In this document: positions 1-12,700 of the stretch, one piece after another | Layout: each line of letters starts with the position of its first letter | Numbering within the stretch: the stretch's first letter is position 1 | Assembly (NCBI GenBank): GCA_032209605.1 | Contig: JASFXZ010000029.1 | Coordinates: forward strand, 3,275,001-3,339,000 | Length of the DNA stretch: 64,000 nucleotides | Source of the DNA: Mactromeris polynyma | Taxonomy: Eukaryota; Mollusca; Bivalvia; Venerida; Mactridae | Direction of reading: 5' to 3' | Notes under the pieces: model-generated | Told to the model about the DNA's origin: nothing | Seen by the model: the letters and a program-made list of their open reading frames with translations, nothing else | Database searches by the model: none | Translations under genes and position numbers: made by a program

Positions 1-1116
1 AATACTTTACTGTCTTTTATAGTGATATGCACCATCACCAAGTATGCAAATGAGAACCAATCGCAAAACTTTACGTGTGGTTTTAATTGCGTAACTTTTC
101 ATAACTTTAATTATCGATTTTGATTGTCCGTGTAGTTTCAAACATTATTGGCAAATCGGCATTAACATACCTTTGGCCACAAACACAATAATTACAATAT
201 ACAGTTGGCCAATTAAATATATACAATACAAAATAACATTGTTTTAAACTATATAGTGCATGTTTACAAATGCAATATTAAGAGTACTAGTAACATAAAT
301 GTGTAGATGAGAGTATGAAAATGTATGAGAAATAAGCATTTGAAACAAATTAAAATGTATCTATATTTAGATATGTCGTCCTGTGAAGTTAATGTAACCA
401 TAATGACATATAATATTAAAAAAAATGTTATCTGGTAACCATGTTATATTGCATAATATACTCTTCATTTCCACTTTGCCGTGATTACACTTAGTAATAT
501 ATTTACAGGTAATTATCATGACAATTCACTTATTATACTAGGATTAAAAATTTGATATGTTTAAATAATAAGTAAACCATGTTATATTGCATAATATACT
601 CTTCATTTCCACTTTGCCGTGATTACACTTAGTTTGGAACATAGTTATACAAAAGAAATGAGAAAATCGCACAATTAACCAGAAAACATAAAAAAATAAT
701 TTCTTTTTACAGCTTAGTAAAACTTCGTTACTAAAACGATTTAGGGCCTTTAATTAATACCGTCCTCTTAAAATTACAAGATATTGTGCACTTTGGAATT
801 GCCAAATGTAAGATTAGTTATATTTTCAAGTGGGTTTAATTCTGGAGTATGTAATACTATCTATTTTTTTTATTTTAAATCATATAGTTATATTTAATTA
901 TAAAGCATCCGCTCGCAAATTATTTACGAAATGTTATCATATATTAACAGTTATATATGTAAGCGGTTATCGTCAAATCTATAAATTGAAATGTTTTGAA
1001 AACAATTTAAATCAAGAGGTGAATATCGTTTTTCCTGCTAACAACAAAGTACATTATTTCTGCTGAAATAAAGAAATAATCATAAATTAACAATTGAAAT
1101 AATAAGTTATACTTAC
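1..1116. other. AT-rich stretch without a recognised gene
   Basis: I see no convincing exon here. It should contain introns and later exons of the minus-strand gene whose first coding exon is 1117-1221, but none could be identified. The only structure seen is the pair of direct repeats at 437-632. The 78-codon open frame at 830-1066 has an AT-driven composition and no domain. Confidence 0.5.
437..632 (+). repeat. Direct repeat pair, about 58 bp each
   Basis: A segment starting ACCATGTTATATTGCATAAT and running through CTTTGCCGTGATTACACTTA occurs at about 437-495 and again at about 575-632 with essentially no difference. The period is about 137 bp, so this looks like a recent local duplication of about one unit. 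No coding content. Confidence 0.8.
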
Positions 1117-1221
1117 ATCAACGAACATGACTTTGGTCCCGGATGCTACAGAAACAACTTCGTTCCGCACACCATCAATAACAACAAATACCAGGGCGCC
1201 CACAAGATCTAGAAACCACAT
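1117..1221 (-). CDS. First coding exon of a secreted or membrane protein (partial)
   Basis: Read on the minus strand this is ATG followed by 34 further codons and a strong donor (GAT|GTAAGT), ending in phase 0. The peptide begins MWFLDLVGALVFVVIDG, a hydrophobic stretch fitting a signal peptide or signal anchor, followed by NEVVSVASGTKVMFVD, which resembles the first strand of an immunoglobulin-like fold (V-x-G-x-x-V), though that is a weak inference. The exon is clearly less AT-rich than its surroundings, and upstream (about 1340) there is a CCAAT motif on the same strand. The gene would continue below position 1117, but no further exon was recognised, so the product is unknown. Confidence 0.45.
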
Positions 1222-4140
1222 CTTTCGAATTGGAATAGTTGTACTTCAATACTTCTAAGCGATCAGACTATGACTAAATGACATGTCCAGTAAGTCTCAT
1301 TAATACTGTCCAAAATGAAGCTCTCGACAAATCGAGCGTATCCATTGGTTTGGATCCGAAGGAGGCCCAATAAAGGGTAAAGCATAATTTATGCAGACTT
1401 TAAGGTGTAAATACATATTTTCAAGTACGGACTAAGAAGGGAAGGGGCGGGGGCTACAGTTTTAAGACATGATTTAATAATTAGTAGTGAATTCTTAATT
1501 TGAGTCTGATCAAGATGTACATACAGATATACAAAACATTTAATTTACATATTGTCATTCCGTATTATAAAAAACTATAAAATTCATTATCACACACAGC
1601 TTAAAAACAAATAATATTATATTGACATATGTTCAAATAAATATGTTGCATAATACTAAATTAAATATAATACTAAGCTATTTATGCATAATTTATAAAA
1701 TAATCACAAGACAATGAATTAAAATGAAACACATTAAGACAAGATGAGCATATTTACAATATAAGTTGATATTTACTAAAAATAATTGACGTCTCTGTAT
1801 GATGATGAGCAGGTTTTGGCACATGTTTTTATCATGACTGGGTTTGTAAAAGAAAACAGTATTGTTCAAGATCATTGTAAGTATGAAATGCTACGACACG
1901 TATTAATATTATTGTATTAGTTGGAGATCATCTAAAAATGTTCTTAATACTTTTAATAGAATTTGTACCAACATAAATTCCATAGATCTATATACTTAAG
2001 AACCATCTAGATGAATTGATATAATACAGAAAATGCACTTTCATTTAAAGAATATTTTAATGAAAAGTAAATGTGTGTTATTTATTAATTATGTCTCTTC
2101 ATAACTTCATAACTACGTACACTTGAAGTGTGCAAGGTAAATAAAGAGTATGGACTGTTATGTTGTGTTCTATAATACAAAATATAAATGAGAGATGTGT
2201 GAGAAAATAATTTTTGTTTGAATTATTTACATTGCTTTACTATAAAGTTTATCTTTAATATAACATATTTATATAGTTTTTAATGGATTTTACATAAGTT
2301 ATCAACTTATAAGCCATCGTTTAACCATCTTTAAAACCTACTCTTAAAAAAAATTAAAGCACGGGCCTCATTAACATAATCACAAATTATGTAAACCGTT
2401 ATACCACAAACCATTGTGTAATATTACGTAATGTTTCAGCCGTTGTCCCCTGTATATATCAAGACTTGTGTCAACATCCGGGACAATACTGCCTTCAAAG
2501 GATCCTTATCAGTATTTTATGGCACTTAGCTCAGTGGGAAATCCATATTTTTAGTGTGATCAAAAGACAACTTCTTTTATCCTTATCTTTTATTATGCAA
2601 ATAACAAAGGAAATCGACAAATGAATCAGATCTCATGCTGGTTTACACATAGTCAAACTTCTATATTTGGAAGTATAAAAAATATAATATATATATTATA
2701 TAATCTTTCAATTGTTTTTTTAATTTGAAGTTGAAAATATACAATTACAGGCTCTTCTTTAGTAGTATTTATTTCTTGAATAACATTTAAAATAATCAAT
2801 CCAGATTGTTTAAACAAATATTCATACTAGAAGGAAGTCATGCATATTTTGCTGTAACCCACAAGGAGTGTGCTTGATAATCTCCGAATTTGACCCTTTT
2901 GTAGGTTTTCAACTTCTTATATTAAAATAATGCCATTTCCTTTATAACTAATCACAATATTATGTTTTATTCAACATACTAAAATAAGATAAACTTTTAA
3001 ATACAAGTCGAGTATCTGATCACCTTAACCACTTAAACATTTTATAAATGCATTTATAAATAAAAAAATTATACTTTCATCAACATTTTTAAAGAATTTT
3101 TTTTATTTGATTTCTTGCACTTTATTTATTATGTAAAACATTAGGTGTACCACTACATGCTCTAGATTATCTTATCCCTGACTGACGATCATCAGATTAT
3201 CACACCTTTAAACAATAGGTCCAGCTGAGCGCTTTATTAGTCATGTCTTGGGGACATATACAATACATAATATATTGCGTGAAAACACGGGATGTCATTT
3301 ATTATGTCCAATAAACAGGTTATTAGTATAATCACTGGTTAGAAATTATCACCTTTCTTATAATTAGAAAATTGTACATGATTGTGATTTATTTTCTTAA
3401 ATCCTCTCGGATAATGTTAATAAACACTGTATGCTGCTTTGCATATATTTATTGTTATTTGACTATAAATTGTATGTTTGCAATTTAATGTCAATAAAAT
3501 ATGTTATGTTATGTATAATCACTGGTTACTTTGTCAAGGAGCTTCCTATAAACAATCCTATCAAGCCAGCCAGGTGGGGGAGGACAAGGACCCCTGGCCC
3601 CAACCTGGAAACATGTCTGAATATAGTTTATTATCTGTATAGTATGCAATTGGCATCGTTCAGACAAATATAAGCATAATAGTATGTATACACACTATTA
3701 TAATATTAGGTCCATTATGTTAGCATACGAACGAGTAGAACTAAAAAAAAAAAAAAAAAAAAAAAAATTTATTTCGATTCTTACATCTCTTATACTCTGC
3801 GTTTTATAACCAATCGTCGTACAAAATGTTTGCCAACTATAGAATGTTTGTAAGCTGGTGGTTTGAATGGCTTGAAATGGATTGTGAGTACCTTTTGCAA
3901 TCAGAAAATATTGGCTATGACCAATAGGGGAGAAAGGGGCTAGTTGGTACACTTTTCACATGTTTGCGTACAGAACCATCATTTACTTGAATAATCAGCT
4001 CAGACAAATATCGTGCGTAAGTTTGATCTTTGTGGGATACAATAGTGTATAATAATGTTTCATATTCCAAGAGTGCGGCCAAAAAAAACCAACTATATGT
4101 ACGAGGCTAGTGAAATCCAACAACTACGCCCCAATGAAAT
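1222..4140. other. Gene-poor AT-rich stretch
   Basis: No coding region is supported. A 23-base poly(A) tract lies at about 3745-3767 and may be the tail of a retroposed sequence. A short GC-richer patch at about 3535-3615 is unexplained. Open frames of 60-84 codons here show no domain or splice support. Confidence 0.5.
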
Positions 4141-4141
4141 G

Positions 4142-4189
4142 TTGGTTTTGTTTACCCTCGCCACCGGTATAACCCGTATGGGCGAGCTT
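4142..4189 (-). repeat. 48-bp conserved motif, inverted relative to 57613-57660
   Basis: The reverse complement matches 57613-57660 at 46 of 48 positions. It starts AAGCTCGCCCATA and ends AGGGTAAACAAAACCAA, and it can fold through CTCGCC/GGCGAG arms. Flanking bases do not match. It may be the conserved tail of a retroelement family. Confidence 0.7.
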
Positions 4190-4397
4190 AAAACTAGCAC
4201 CAACCGTCGTCAGAAAATAATATCATTCAGTTAGATGTTCCTTGATTATATACGCAAAATTGCACCACATACGATATACAATTTAACAATATTCCGAGGG
4301 ATTATACTCTCGGACCCGAGCAGTTTTGAGCCTACACATTAAAAAACCTAGGTATACGCCCCTGATTTTACTAACAAATGTTAAATCTTCACAGCTA

Positions 4398-4436
4398 ATC
4401 AAAGCACGGACCCTATATTAGGGTCCGTGATCAAAG
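4398..4436. mobile_element. 25-bp palindromic micro-insertion with 7-bp target duplication
   Basis: Bases 4405-4429 form a perfect palindrome with 11-bp arms (CACGGACCCTA / TAGGGTCCGTG) around a 3-base loop. They are flanked by the exact direct repeat ATCAAAG at 4398-4404 and 4430-4436. A second insertion with the same arms and its own 7-bp duplication is at 43690-43737. This looks like a transposon reduced to little more than its inverted termini. Confidence 0.75.
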
Positions 4437-5533
4437 GTAGATTTATATTTCCACAAAAGATACTCTTGGCACTTTAGTTTCATTTTCTAATTTCAAAGTT
4501 TAGTAATATTTATAATTGTCTAATATATAAAATCCCGGTAGATTCTAGATCTAGTAGAAATCTAGCTATATCTGGAAAAATTAAGTTTTATATCTAAAGA
4601 GACTAAATTGATTTGAATTTGCACCAATTATAAGCAATATTTTCATAGATCTACATACAATTATATGAGACTGATGTTAATTTGTTGTTTTTAAAAGGCA
4701 TAATTAATATAAGTTAATAAGACACCGATTGTAAACTTACAATATTTACCGGTGCAGACGGAAATATACGATGTTGCACGACTTGGACTAGTTCATTATT
4801 TAACAAATATATTTTATGTCAATTATGATTTCTATATTAATTAATGCTGACTTCTTAGACCCTGCCCTTGGATATTCGATCTAATTATTTAATTAGATTA
4901 ATAATGTATAAAATTTACGTTGGCAGTTAGTACGTTTCTCAGTGAGATGACCATATATGGAGTCACCCCTATTATTACACAATGGACTCGTCGCAGACAC
5001 ACCACACTATCAACACAGTTATGATCGGTTAGCGATACCATGCGGTGTTAACTCGTGTAAAGTTTATAGATAAGCTTAAAATATTTAATTGTGTTCTTTA
5101 ATCAGCTCTACTCTTCTACATTTGATGACGGAAACTAAGGTAATGTGGCATTTTTTCAACTTTTCTTGTTTTTGTCTTTTGCCTGAACATAAATTTAGAA
5201 ATATGTTAGTTTTGTTTATTTAGAATTGATCAGTTTTTTTTTGTTTATGTATGTATTATTCTTATAACTCTATCTCTTTATTTCATCCTTCTAAATTTCT
5301 TGAAAACCCTTTGTTAAACATTGATAACACATACTCATGTTTATTATGTTGGTTACAAATATGCTTAATGCTATTATATGCCCGAATAAACTTTATGTTA
5401 TGTATTAGACAGAAATTTCTTCAAAACACGGATTATCTCTATATTTACCGTAGCTAGGTGTTGTGTAGGATGCACGTTAACATATAATATAATTAAATAA
5501 GATGTACAGGTGTCCGTGATACTTACTTTAACA
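4437..5533. other. No gene seen
   Basis: AT-rich sequence with no supported exon. Just upstream, at about 4345-4362, a TACGCCCCTG end resembles the right terminus of a hAT element, but no matching left end with target duplication was found. Confidence 0.45.
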
Positions 5534-6659
5534 GTCAGTCAGGGGCGTAGCATGAGCTCGAGGGGGAGGGGCTAGACTAGTATGCTGTCTGATAAGCGGC
5601 TTTTTTAATTTCTGGTATTATCTGTAAACAACAAGATTGGGTTTGTGTATGTATGTTTTAATGTTTTTTATGTATGTCTCATATTAAAAATTAAAAATAT
5701 CATCATAATATATAAAAATATGCAGTCAGTCTGACAATTTAAACAGTTAGACAGTTAGAATTTGACAAATATCCTTTGAAAACCATCTAATTATTAATAA
5801 AAATTGTGAAATCACTAATCAGGTTAATCTATACTGTATACTTAAAACTACCTAGAGGAATTAATATTATGCCGTTGTACTTTGCATAATTACATGAAAT
5901 TAGTAATATAATATATCTGTTTTTTAAAAAGTAGTTAAGTGTGTGTATGTGTAATGTTTAAATAGATATGGTTATGATATGGTATGAACACAAACATACT
6001 TGTCCTTATTGGTTTGAAAGAATATCTGGAGCTTTTCCTGCAAATATTTTATAATGTAGAAATGCATTATAGGCAGTGTCTAGAACAACGTCAGTTAATC
6101 AAATCGAACTAAATTGCTCATATTGGGTATTGCCAGTAATACCTTGCAGATAATCATCACCTTAATGAGTAAATTTCTGGCAACACTTACACTATATCAG
6201 TGTCTTCATGACAGGGCATGCATCACATGTGCACCAAAATAAAGTGCCTGATTGTTGATGTTCATATTCATCACTTTTATCACTTTGATCAATTAATTCT
6301 AATTAATCATCATTATATTCTGGCTCCCATTGATACCCAGCCCTATACTTAATGTAGATAGATCCTCATTTTCGTCAGACGTCATTATAAGTTTAAATTA
6401 ATCAGCAAAATGATAAACAATTACTGTATATAAAGTATGCAAGGTATTCTGTGAGAAGTGCCCAAATGACGTCACAATACACCGGTTAATCTGGTGAATC
6501 TGGTGAAAGGGGCAGTTATTTAGCCACTGCTGGGAGGTAGTTAATTAGGATTTTATTACTGTTACAGATTGGATGGTCATTATCAAGGTAGAGATTTAGA
6601 TACACCTCAATGATTGTTATCAATTAAGACAAATAGTCAATTACCCAGGAATATCCCTT

Positions 6660-7790
6660 TAATCTTTGAATGTGGCTGTTGACAGCAGGTGACTGTATTG
6701 TTGGGTGACTTATGTTTGAGTTTGAATGTTGAAAGCAGGCAACTGTTTTGTGGAAAGCAGGTAACTGTATTGTGGAAAGCAGGTGACTGTATTGTGGGGT
6801 GTTATGTTTGAATGTTACTATTGTTAGATGGTAACTGTATTTTGGGGTGACTTATGTTTAAATATGGCTGTTGTTAGCAGGTGACTGTATTGTCAGGTGA
6901 CTTATGTTTGAATGTTGCTGTTGTTAGCAGTTGACTGTTTTGCGGGGTCACTTATGTTTGAATAAGGCTGTTGTAAACAGGTGTCTGTATTTCCAGTTGA
7001 CTAACATTTGAATGTGCCTGTTGTCAGCTGGTGACAGTATTGTGGGTAGACTAATATTTGAACATAGCTGTTGTCACTAGGTGACTGTATTGTTGGGTGA
7101 TTAATATTTGAATATGGCAGGTGACTGAATTGCGGGACGACTAACATTTGAATATGGCTGTTGTCAGCAGGTGAACGTATCATGGGGTGACAATTAATCG
7201 AATGTGGCTGTTGTTCAAGTTCCTATATGGTAATATGTGAATAAGTTTTATTCCAATTAGACTGGATCTTTCTACACTTTTCTCAGATGCTATATAAGGC
7301 TGGACATTTTTGCATACTTTATGAGGTTTTTAATATTATACTTTAATAGTCACTCGTGTTACAATGGATTATATAATTTATGGTTATAGGATTTAATTAA
7401 ATATTCTGTTGATTTATCTGTGCTCATTAAGTAACTTTCTACAAACTTTGGACTTATTCAAAAGGAACATTGGATTAAGCGGACATCTCAGATCAGAAAA
7501 TTATTGGACTTTTAATTAAGAAATTGATTAAACTTTGTTGCTTCATATTATTGGTCAATACTATGTGTTGTTAATTTAAGAAATAGTTAAAAGTTAGTTG
7601 CTGTTAATTTCTTATTGAGTTTGTCGGAACATAATACTGTATGGGGTGACTTATGATTGAATGTAGCTGTTGTTAGCAGGTGACTGTATTGTTGGATGAC
7701 CTATATTTGAATGTGGCTGTTGTTAGCAGGTGAGTGTATTGCGGGGTGACTTATGATTGAATGCAGCTGTCTTGAGCAGTTTAATAAACA
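6660..7790 (+). repeat. Degenerate minisatellite, about 50-bp unit
   Basis: Units such as GCAGGTGACTGTATTGTGGG followed by TGACTTATGTTTGAATGTGG recur about ten times between 6660 and 7225 and about three more times at 7635-7785. The units are diverged from each other. The gap between the two blocks (7226-7630) is plain AT-rich sequence. Confidence 0.8.
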
Positions 7791-7992
7791 CAAAAAATTA
7801 TATTTGTCCAAAGATTATTTCAAAGTAACATTTGTCTAGAAATGTATTAAATTACAATCTCAACAACATTTACAGGTCATCACAGCAGGTTTATGGGAAT
7901 TTTATTGCTTGCAGTCATTTAACTGATTTACAGGCCTGATAAGGTCCAGCATTATCCTGATGCTGGTTTTTGGCGATAGATGTAAGACTGCA

Positions 7993-9038
7993 TACTAGGG
8001 GTGATCAAGAATTACGTAGACTTGTTTCATAATTCTAAAAGTATGCAACCGTATGCAAACAAGATATACGACGTTAAAATGGAATCGATACTCATATGAA
8101 TGCAAAGATTCAGATCAATGCATAACTGAATGTAACCGCAATACTGTTAGAAAGAAGGTCACTTCAGGTGGACCGGCGCAAGTATCTAGATTCAGCGTGA
8201 CGTCGAGAACGTCACAAAGCATGTTATGAAACGTCACTCACAAGTAGTTTTTAGTTTTGCCCTAACATGCTATACATCAATCATGGCGAAAAATATATTT
8301 ATCAAATGCATAAGTGCACTAGGCTTCTAAATAGCCACAAATGATCGCCTCTCCTTTTCATGATTCTTTAACAGTCTAGGAACCCATGTACCGGTCTTAA
8401 ATATCAATAGCTTTACTAATTGACGAAATGTCGCTCTCCAAAATTTCCGTCTTCCGTCCGCGACCAGCATTATCTTCCAGTGAGCTTATTTCGTCGGATA
8501 ATTGTTTATAGTATTAAAAAACCAAGGCACGTCTACCTGAATGCTTCTTCTACAGCCTCCTTAATCATTTCAGTGGTTTGAGTGGAAGTTTTCCCTAAAT
8601 CCTTGCAAATACTGATTACTTGTTAAATTTCTTCGTGTAGCGAAGTTGCCATTTTGTTTGTGCGCTCGTAATGACTTGCCTAGCAAAATTGTGTTAACTT
8701 CAACAACCAACGTCTAAATGATGTCAGATTTTAACTTGATGTTGCCGTAACGTAGATGCACTATTTCCGGAAGTTTTGTGATTTAAAAAAAAGTTCTAGT
8801 TGTATATTTCGTTCTGTAAAACAGACTGGTAATGATAAAAAATAGTGTGCGCCGGTAAGGCGTAACCATAGTTACTGCCAGATGCACAGCGTTCTAGCGA
8901 TATTGCAAACTGAATTGAAATGACAAGACATGTGAAGAACATAAATGAATCTTTCTATCGATGTATGTTTGATTAAAATAACACATATAATAAATGAATG
9001 TGAAGAAATGTCTACGTAATTCTTGATCCCCCCTCGTA
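7993..9038 (-). mobile_element. Decayed mariner-like element
   Basis: The termini are inverted repeats: TACTAGGGGTGATCAAGAAT at the left and, reverse complemented, TACGAGGGGGGATCAAGAAT at the right, continuing through TACGTAGAC. TA borders fit a Tc1/mariner TA duplication. On the minus strand around 8330-8655 remnants of a transposase N-terminus can be read (MATSLHEEI, a stop, ...SICKDLGKTSTQ, then NAGRGRKTEILESDI), interrupted by stops and shifts. The catalytic part is missing, so the element is dead. Confidence 0.75.
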
Positions 9039-9351
9039 CATCTGCCCTGGGGCTGATGACATTCTGAAAAATTCATAAACTTCCAAATTCATCGAAATTC
9101 TTCTTTCGGCTGATCATGGGCACTTCAATTACTGATCGTCAATACTCTTACCCCCTAGGAAATGCTTTTAATTTGTGATTTTGAATTGTCTGTCAGCTTA
9201 TATATTTTCGCATTCCAGATGTGAATTGTACACACGGGCGTACAGGAGAACGCCTAGCTACGCCCCTGTCAGTCAATACAATGACCTAATCATAATGGCT
9301 TTACCAGGATTAAATTCACTACTAAAATAAACAAAACATGCATTATTGGCA

Positions 9352-9561
9352 TACTGTAAAATCATTAAATTTCGTGGGGGATTTAATTTGGTGGATTTCG
9401 TGGTTAAGCTTATCCACAAAATTAAATCCCAGACGAAATATTGAACCATGATATATGTACAAAAGGAAATACAAAATCCACGAATTAATGTCTCCACGAA
9501 ATAATATTTTTCATCAAAACCACGAAATTTCATCCCAACGAAATTAAATGACTTTACAGTA
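9352..9561 (-). mobile_element. MITE with TACTGTAAA termini, copy 1
   Basis: A 210-bp element with inverted ends TACTGTAAAATCATTAA and TTAAATGACTTTACAGTA. A second copy in the opposite orientation is at 46945-47160 and shares the internal AATTAAATCCC and CATGATATAT blocks. TA-ending termini suggest a Tc1/mariner-derived non-autonomous family. It sits about 130 bp upstream of the first exon of the transposase-like gene. Confidence 0.8.
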
Positions 9562-9714
9562 GTTAAAGTGTAAATGAAGTCAATGTTAAGAGTGTTGAAT
9601 AAGAATATTTTAATTCAATCTAAATCTATATAAACTTTGATTAATATCTTTAGACTTGTAGACTGTACAGTATACTTTGTAATATTTTCAGGGCTGACAT
9701 TATAATCATGCATT

Positions 9715-12700
9715 ATGGAATGCGATGTCCTTGGAACATCTTTGTGTGATAGCGATGATAGATCAACATTAGAATCGTCAGGGAAGAATGAGACATTTGA
9801 TGATCTTGGAACATCATTCGATCATGCAGTGGAGGATACTTTGCAGTAAGTTTGAAAAGTACTTAGATTTCGATTTTTCCTGCCTAGGCGACCAGGATAC
9901 CTGTAAAATAATTAAAGCTGATAAAAATTGCCAAAATGAGGTTACTTTGTCTTTACTGGAGTACTATGCTTTGTTATTTATTATTACACAGACTAAAATC
10001 CATAAGGGATATATATCATTAAAACTCAGTTAGTTTCACTCTTTTAATTACGTATCCGCTAAAGAGCCTTTTTCAAATTATGAAAATTATAATGAAAGCA
10101 GTAAATGATGTAGTTTTCATTATAATTTTCATAATTTGATAAAGTTTATTTATTATTGTATTTAGTACGAAACTTATTGGTGCGAAAGTTCACCTTTATG
10201 AAATTACTTGTCACCAGTTTGTACTATATTATTTATTTTGAAAATTACTGTGAGTTAATTAAACATTTATAAACATTAGTACAGATGGAAAATATGTACT
10301 TTTTCCTAGTTTTAGTGCTAGATCATGTTTGGCTGACTTGAAAGCCTGGTTTTTCGTTGAATTTTCCATGTCTTGTTTACTTTCACTTTATGCAACATGT
10401 GTTGCATAGTCATTTTTAGGTCCAGTTTGCAACTCTTCAGTCATCTGGAGTAAAAACTAGTTAATGATATCTAAATTTTACTCATTGAGCCAAACTTGCA
10501 TTGTACTTAAATGAACACTCATGTAAGTCCCCTAATGGTTTAACCTGAGGGGACTTTAGGATTGCAGTCGTCTGTCAGTCCGCAAATTGAACCTGTCATA
10601 ACTTGAAAAGTACTGACAATATTGACACGAAACTTGGTATACATGTAATATGCAATGTGCGGATTATGCACAACCTTTTATTTTTCACTCTCTGTCCGTC
10701 TGTCTGTCTGTCTGTCTGTTAGTCCACAAAAACTGCATCCTGTCATAACTTGAAAAGTACTAATGATATTGACATGAAACTTGGTATACATGCAAAGGGC
10801 AATCTGTCTTTCCCTCCAACCGTTTGATATTTCAATTATATTGCCATTGAATACTGTCATAGCATTAAACTTCAGTCGGTTTCCTATTAACTTATTCTGA
10901 TGATCACGACTATTTCATAAACGATACTCCTTTGCCACATATGATAAATCATTAAAATGGGGGTTTCTACCAGTAGGGGACTTCTGTACTGCTTGCAATA
11001 CTCTCATAGTCTTATTTTTATTGCCTTTGAAATTATCAGCTTGTGTTTGTATGCTAATATCAGTGTGATACACCATACACCGGATATTGGGAGCTAAATT
11101 AAGTGATAATGTAACTATTCGCCACATGTGGCTACAATTGAGTGTAAGTTTAGCGCTGATCTTTCGTCTATTAGCTCGACTATTCAAAGTATAAGGAAAG
11201 CTATTGTACTACCACAAGCGTCGGTGTCACACTTTGATTAAAGTTGTGCGTGCAAGTTCTATATCTCACAAAGTATCCATTGGAGGTGAACCAATATCAC
11301 CGATGCATCAATAAATCTTTGTGAAAGTCTGGCAATATTGATATCGCGATTACTAAACTTTGCTCACTGCCCAGTATCGCAAAAAGTGACATAACTACTC
11401 AAATATCCTGGTCTTCGGTGTATCACACCACACAGTAACCAGTATGTAATGTTTTCAGGCCTGAAATATCCCTCATTTTGGAGAGCGATGCCCTTGGAAT
11501 ATCTTTGTGTGATAGCGAAGATAGATCAACTTTGGAATCATCTGGGGAGAATGTGACATTTGATAGTCTAGGAACATCATTCGAGCATGCAGAAGAAGGT
11601 GGGCTAAATGAAACTCCTGTCGCTACAAGTACTCCGTATAAATTGGAAGAATTTGATAGGGTCTGTGCTAAAAGGAAGAAAGAGAAGCCTTTGGCAGCAT
11701 ATCTAACATGTGAGTTAATATAAGTTTAATTTACATAAACACTGTAGCTTTAAATTTATTAATTAATCTGTACCAGAAAAGACTTTCAATAAGCTGATTG
11801 GAGGACTGTACATGTATAATACCTTTTGCGGGGCTGCAACCAAAAATTACTTAGTCCCAGATTTAAAAGTAGTACAGTTGGCTGAGTGGATTCCTGACTG
11901 TAACTGGTTACTTAAGTAACTTAACTTTGCATCCTATTAATCTTCAGGCAAACTCTATTGTTTTGTTCATTGATATGCACTTACCGTTCGTTAACTAGAT
12001 GTGAAGGAGATAAGTTTTATTACTTATATCACTGACAGATGATTCGGAACAATATATTTAATCAATGATGTGCTATGTTAATGGTTGAATACCGCTACAT
12101 TTTCCAGCTGTCACATATCATCTAGACCTTCTGAATTCTAAATTAAAAAGTTTATGCCATTTTTAGCTCACCTGTCACACAGTGACAAGGAGAGCTTTTG
12201 TGATCGCTCTTCGCCCGTCATCTGTCCGTGCGTTAACATTTTATACAAACAACATCTCCTCTGTAACGACTGGGCCAATCGTTTTGAAACTTTACAGTAA
12301 TGACCCTTGCATGGTCCTCACAAAATTCTTGAAATAATTTAATTTGTCAAAAAACATGGCTGCCAGTATGGGATGGTGCTCTTTTCCTATATATGGCTAT
12401 GTAGAATTTTTTGAAAATCCTCATCCAAAACCACGGGTCCCATATTTAAAATATTTTACATACAAGTTCCTTGGCTAAGTTGGGTGACCCTCTACACAAT
12501 TCCTTGAAATCATTTTAATTAGTAAAATATATTGTGTCCTGGGGGTGGGGCTCCACAATTTTCTTGTTTATACACTAGCTGTCATTGTTTTGAACTTATC
12601 ATTATGAAACTTGGTCACAACGATCATCTCTTCAAATTTTAACCAAAGTTCGATATTGGGTCATATAGTGTCAAAAACCATGTCACTTAGTTAAATCATA

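Larger units (their letters stand above)
5540..9268. mobile_element. hAT-like DNA transposon, non-autonomous, with nested insertions
   Basis: The left end CAGGGGCGTAGC and the right end GCTACGCCCCTG are inverted repeats of 12 bp, and GTCAGTCA occurs immediately at both borders (5534-5541 and 9268-9275), an 8-bp target duplication typical of hAT elements. The terminal bases CA/TG overlap the duplication, so the exact border is ambiguous by one or two bases. No transposase frame is visible. The interior carries a 50-bp minisatellite (6660-7790) and a mariner relic (7993-9038). Confidence 0.7.
9692..11709 (+). repeat. Tandem exon duplication (exons 1 and 2 of the transposase-like gene)
   Basis: Exon 1 (9692-9845) and the first part of exon 2 (11459-11605) encode near-identical peptides: DVLGTSLCDSDDRSTLESSG against DALGISLCDSEDRSTLESSG, then ETFDDLGTSFDHA against VTFDSLGTSFEHA. 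The similarity includes the splice acceptors (GTAATATTTTCAG and GTAATGTTTTCAG). Exon 1 ends in phase 2 and exon 2 starts in the matching phase, so both copies can be in one protein. Confidence 0.8.
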
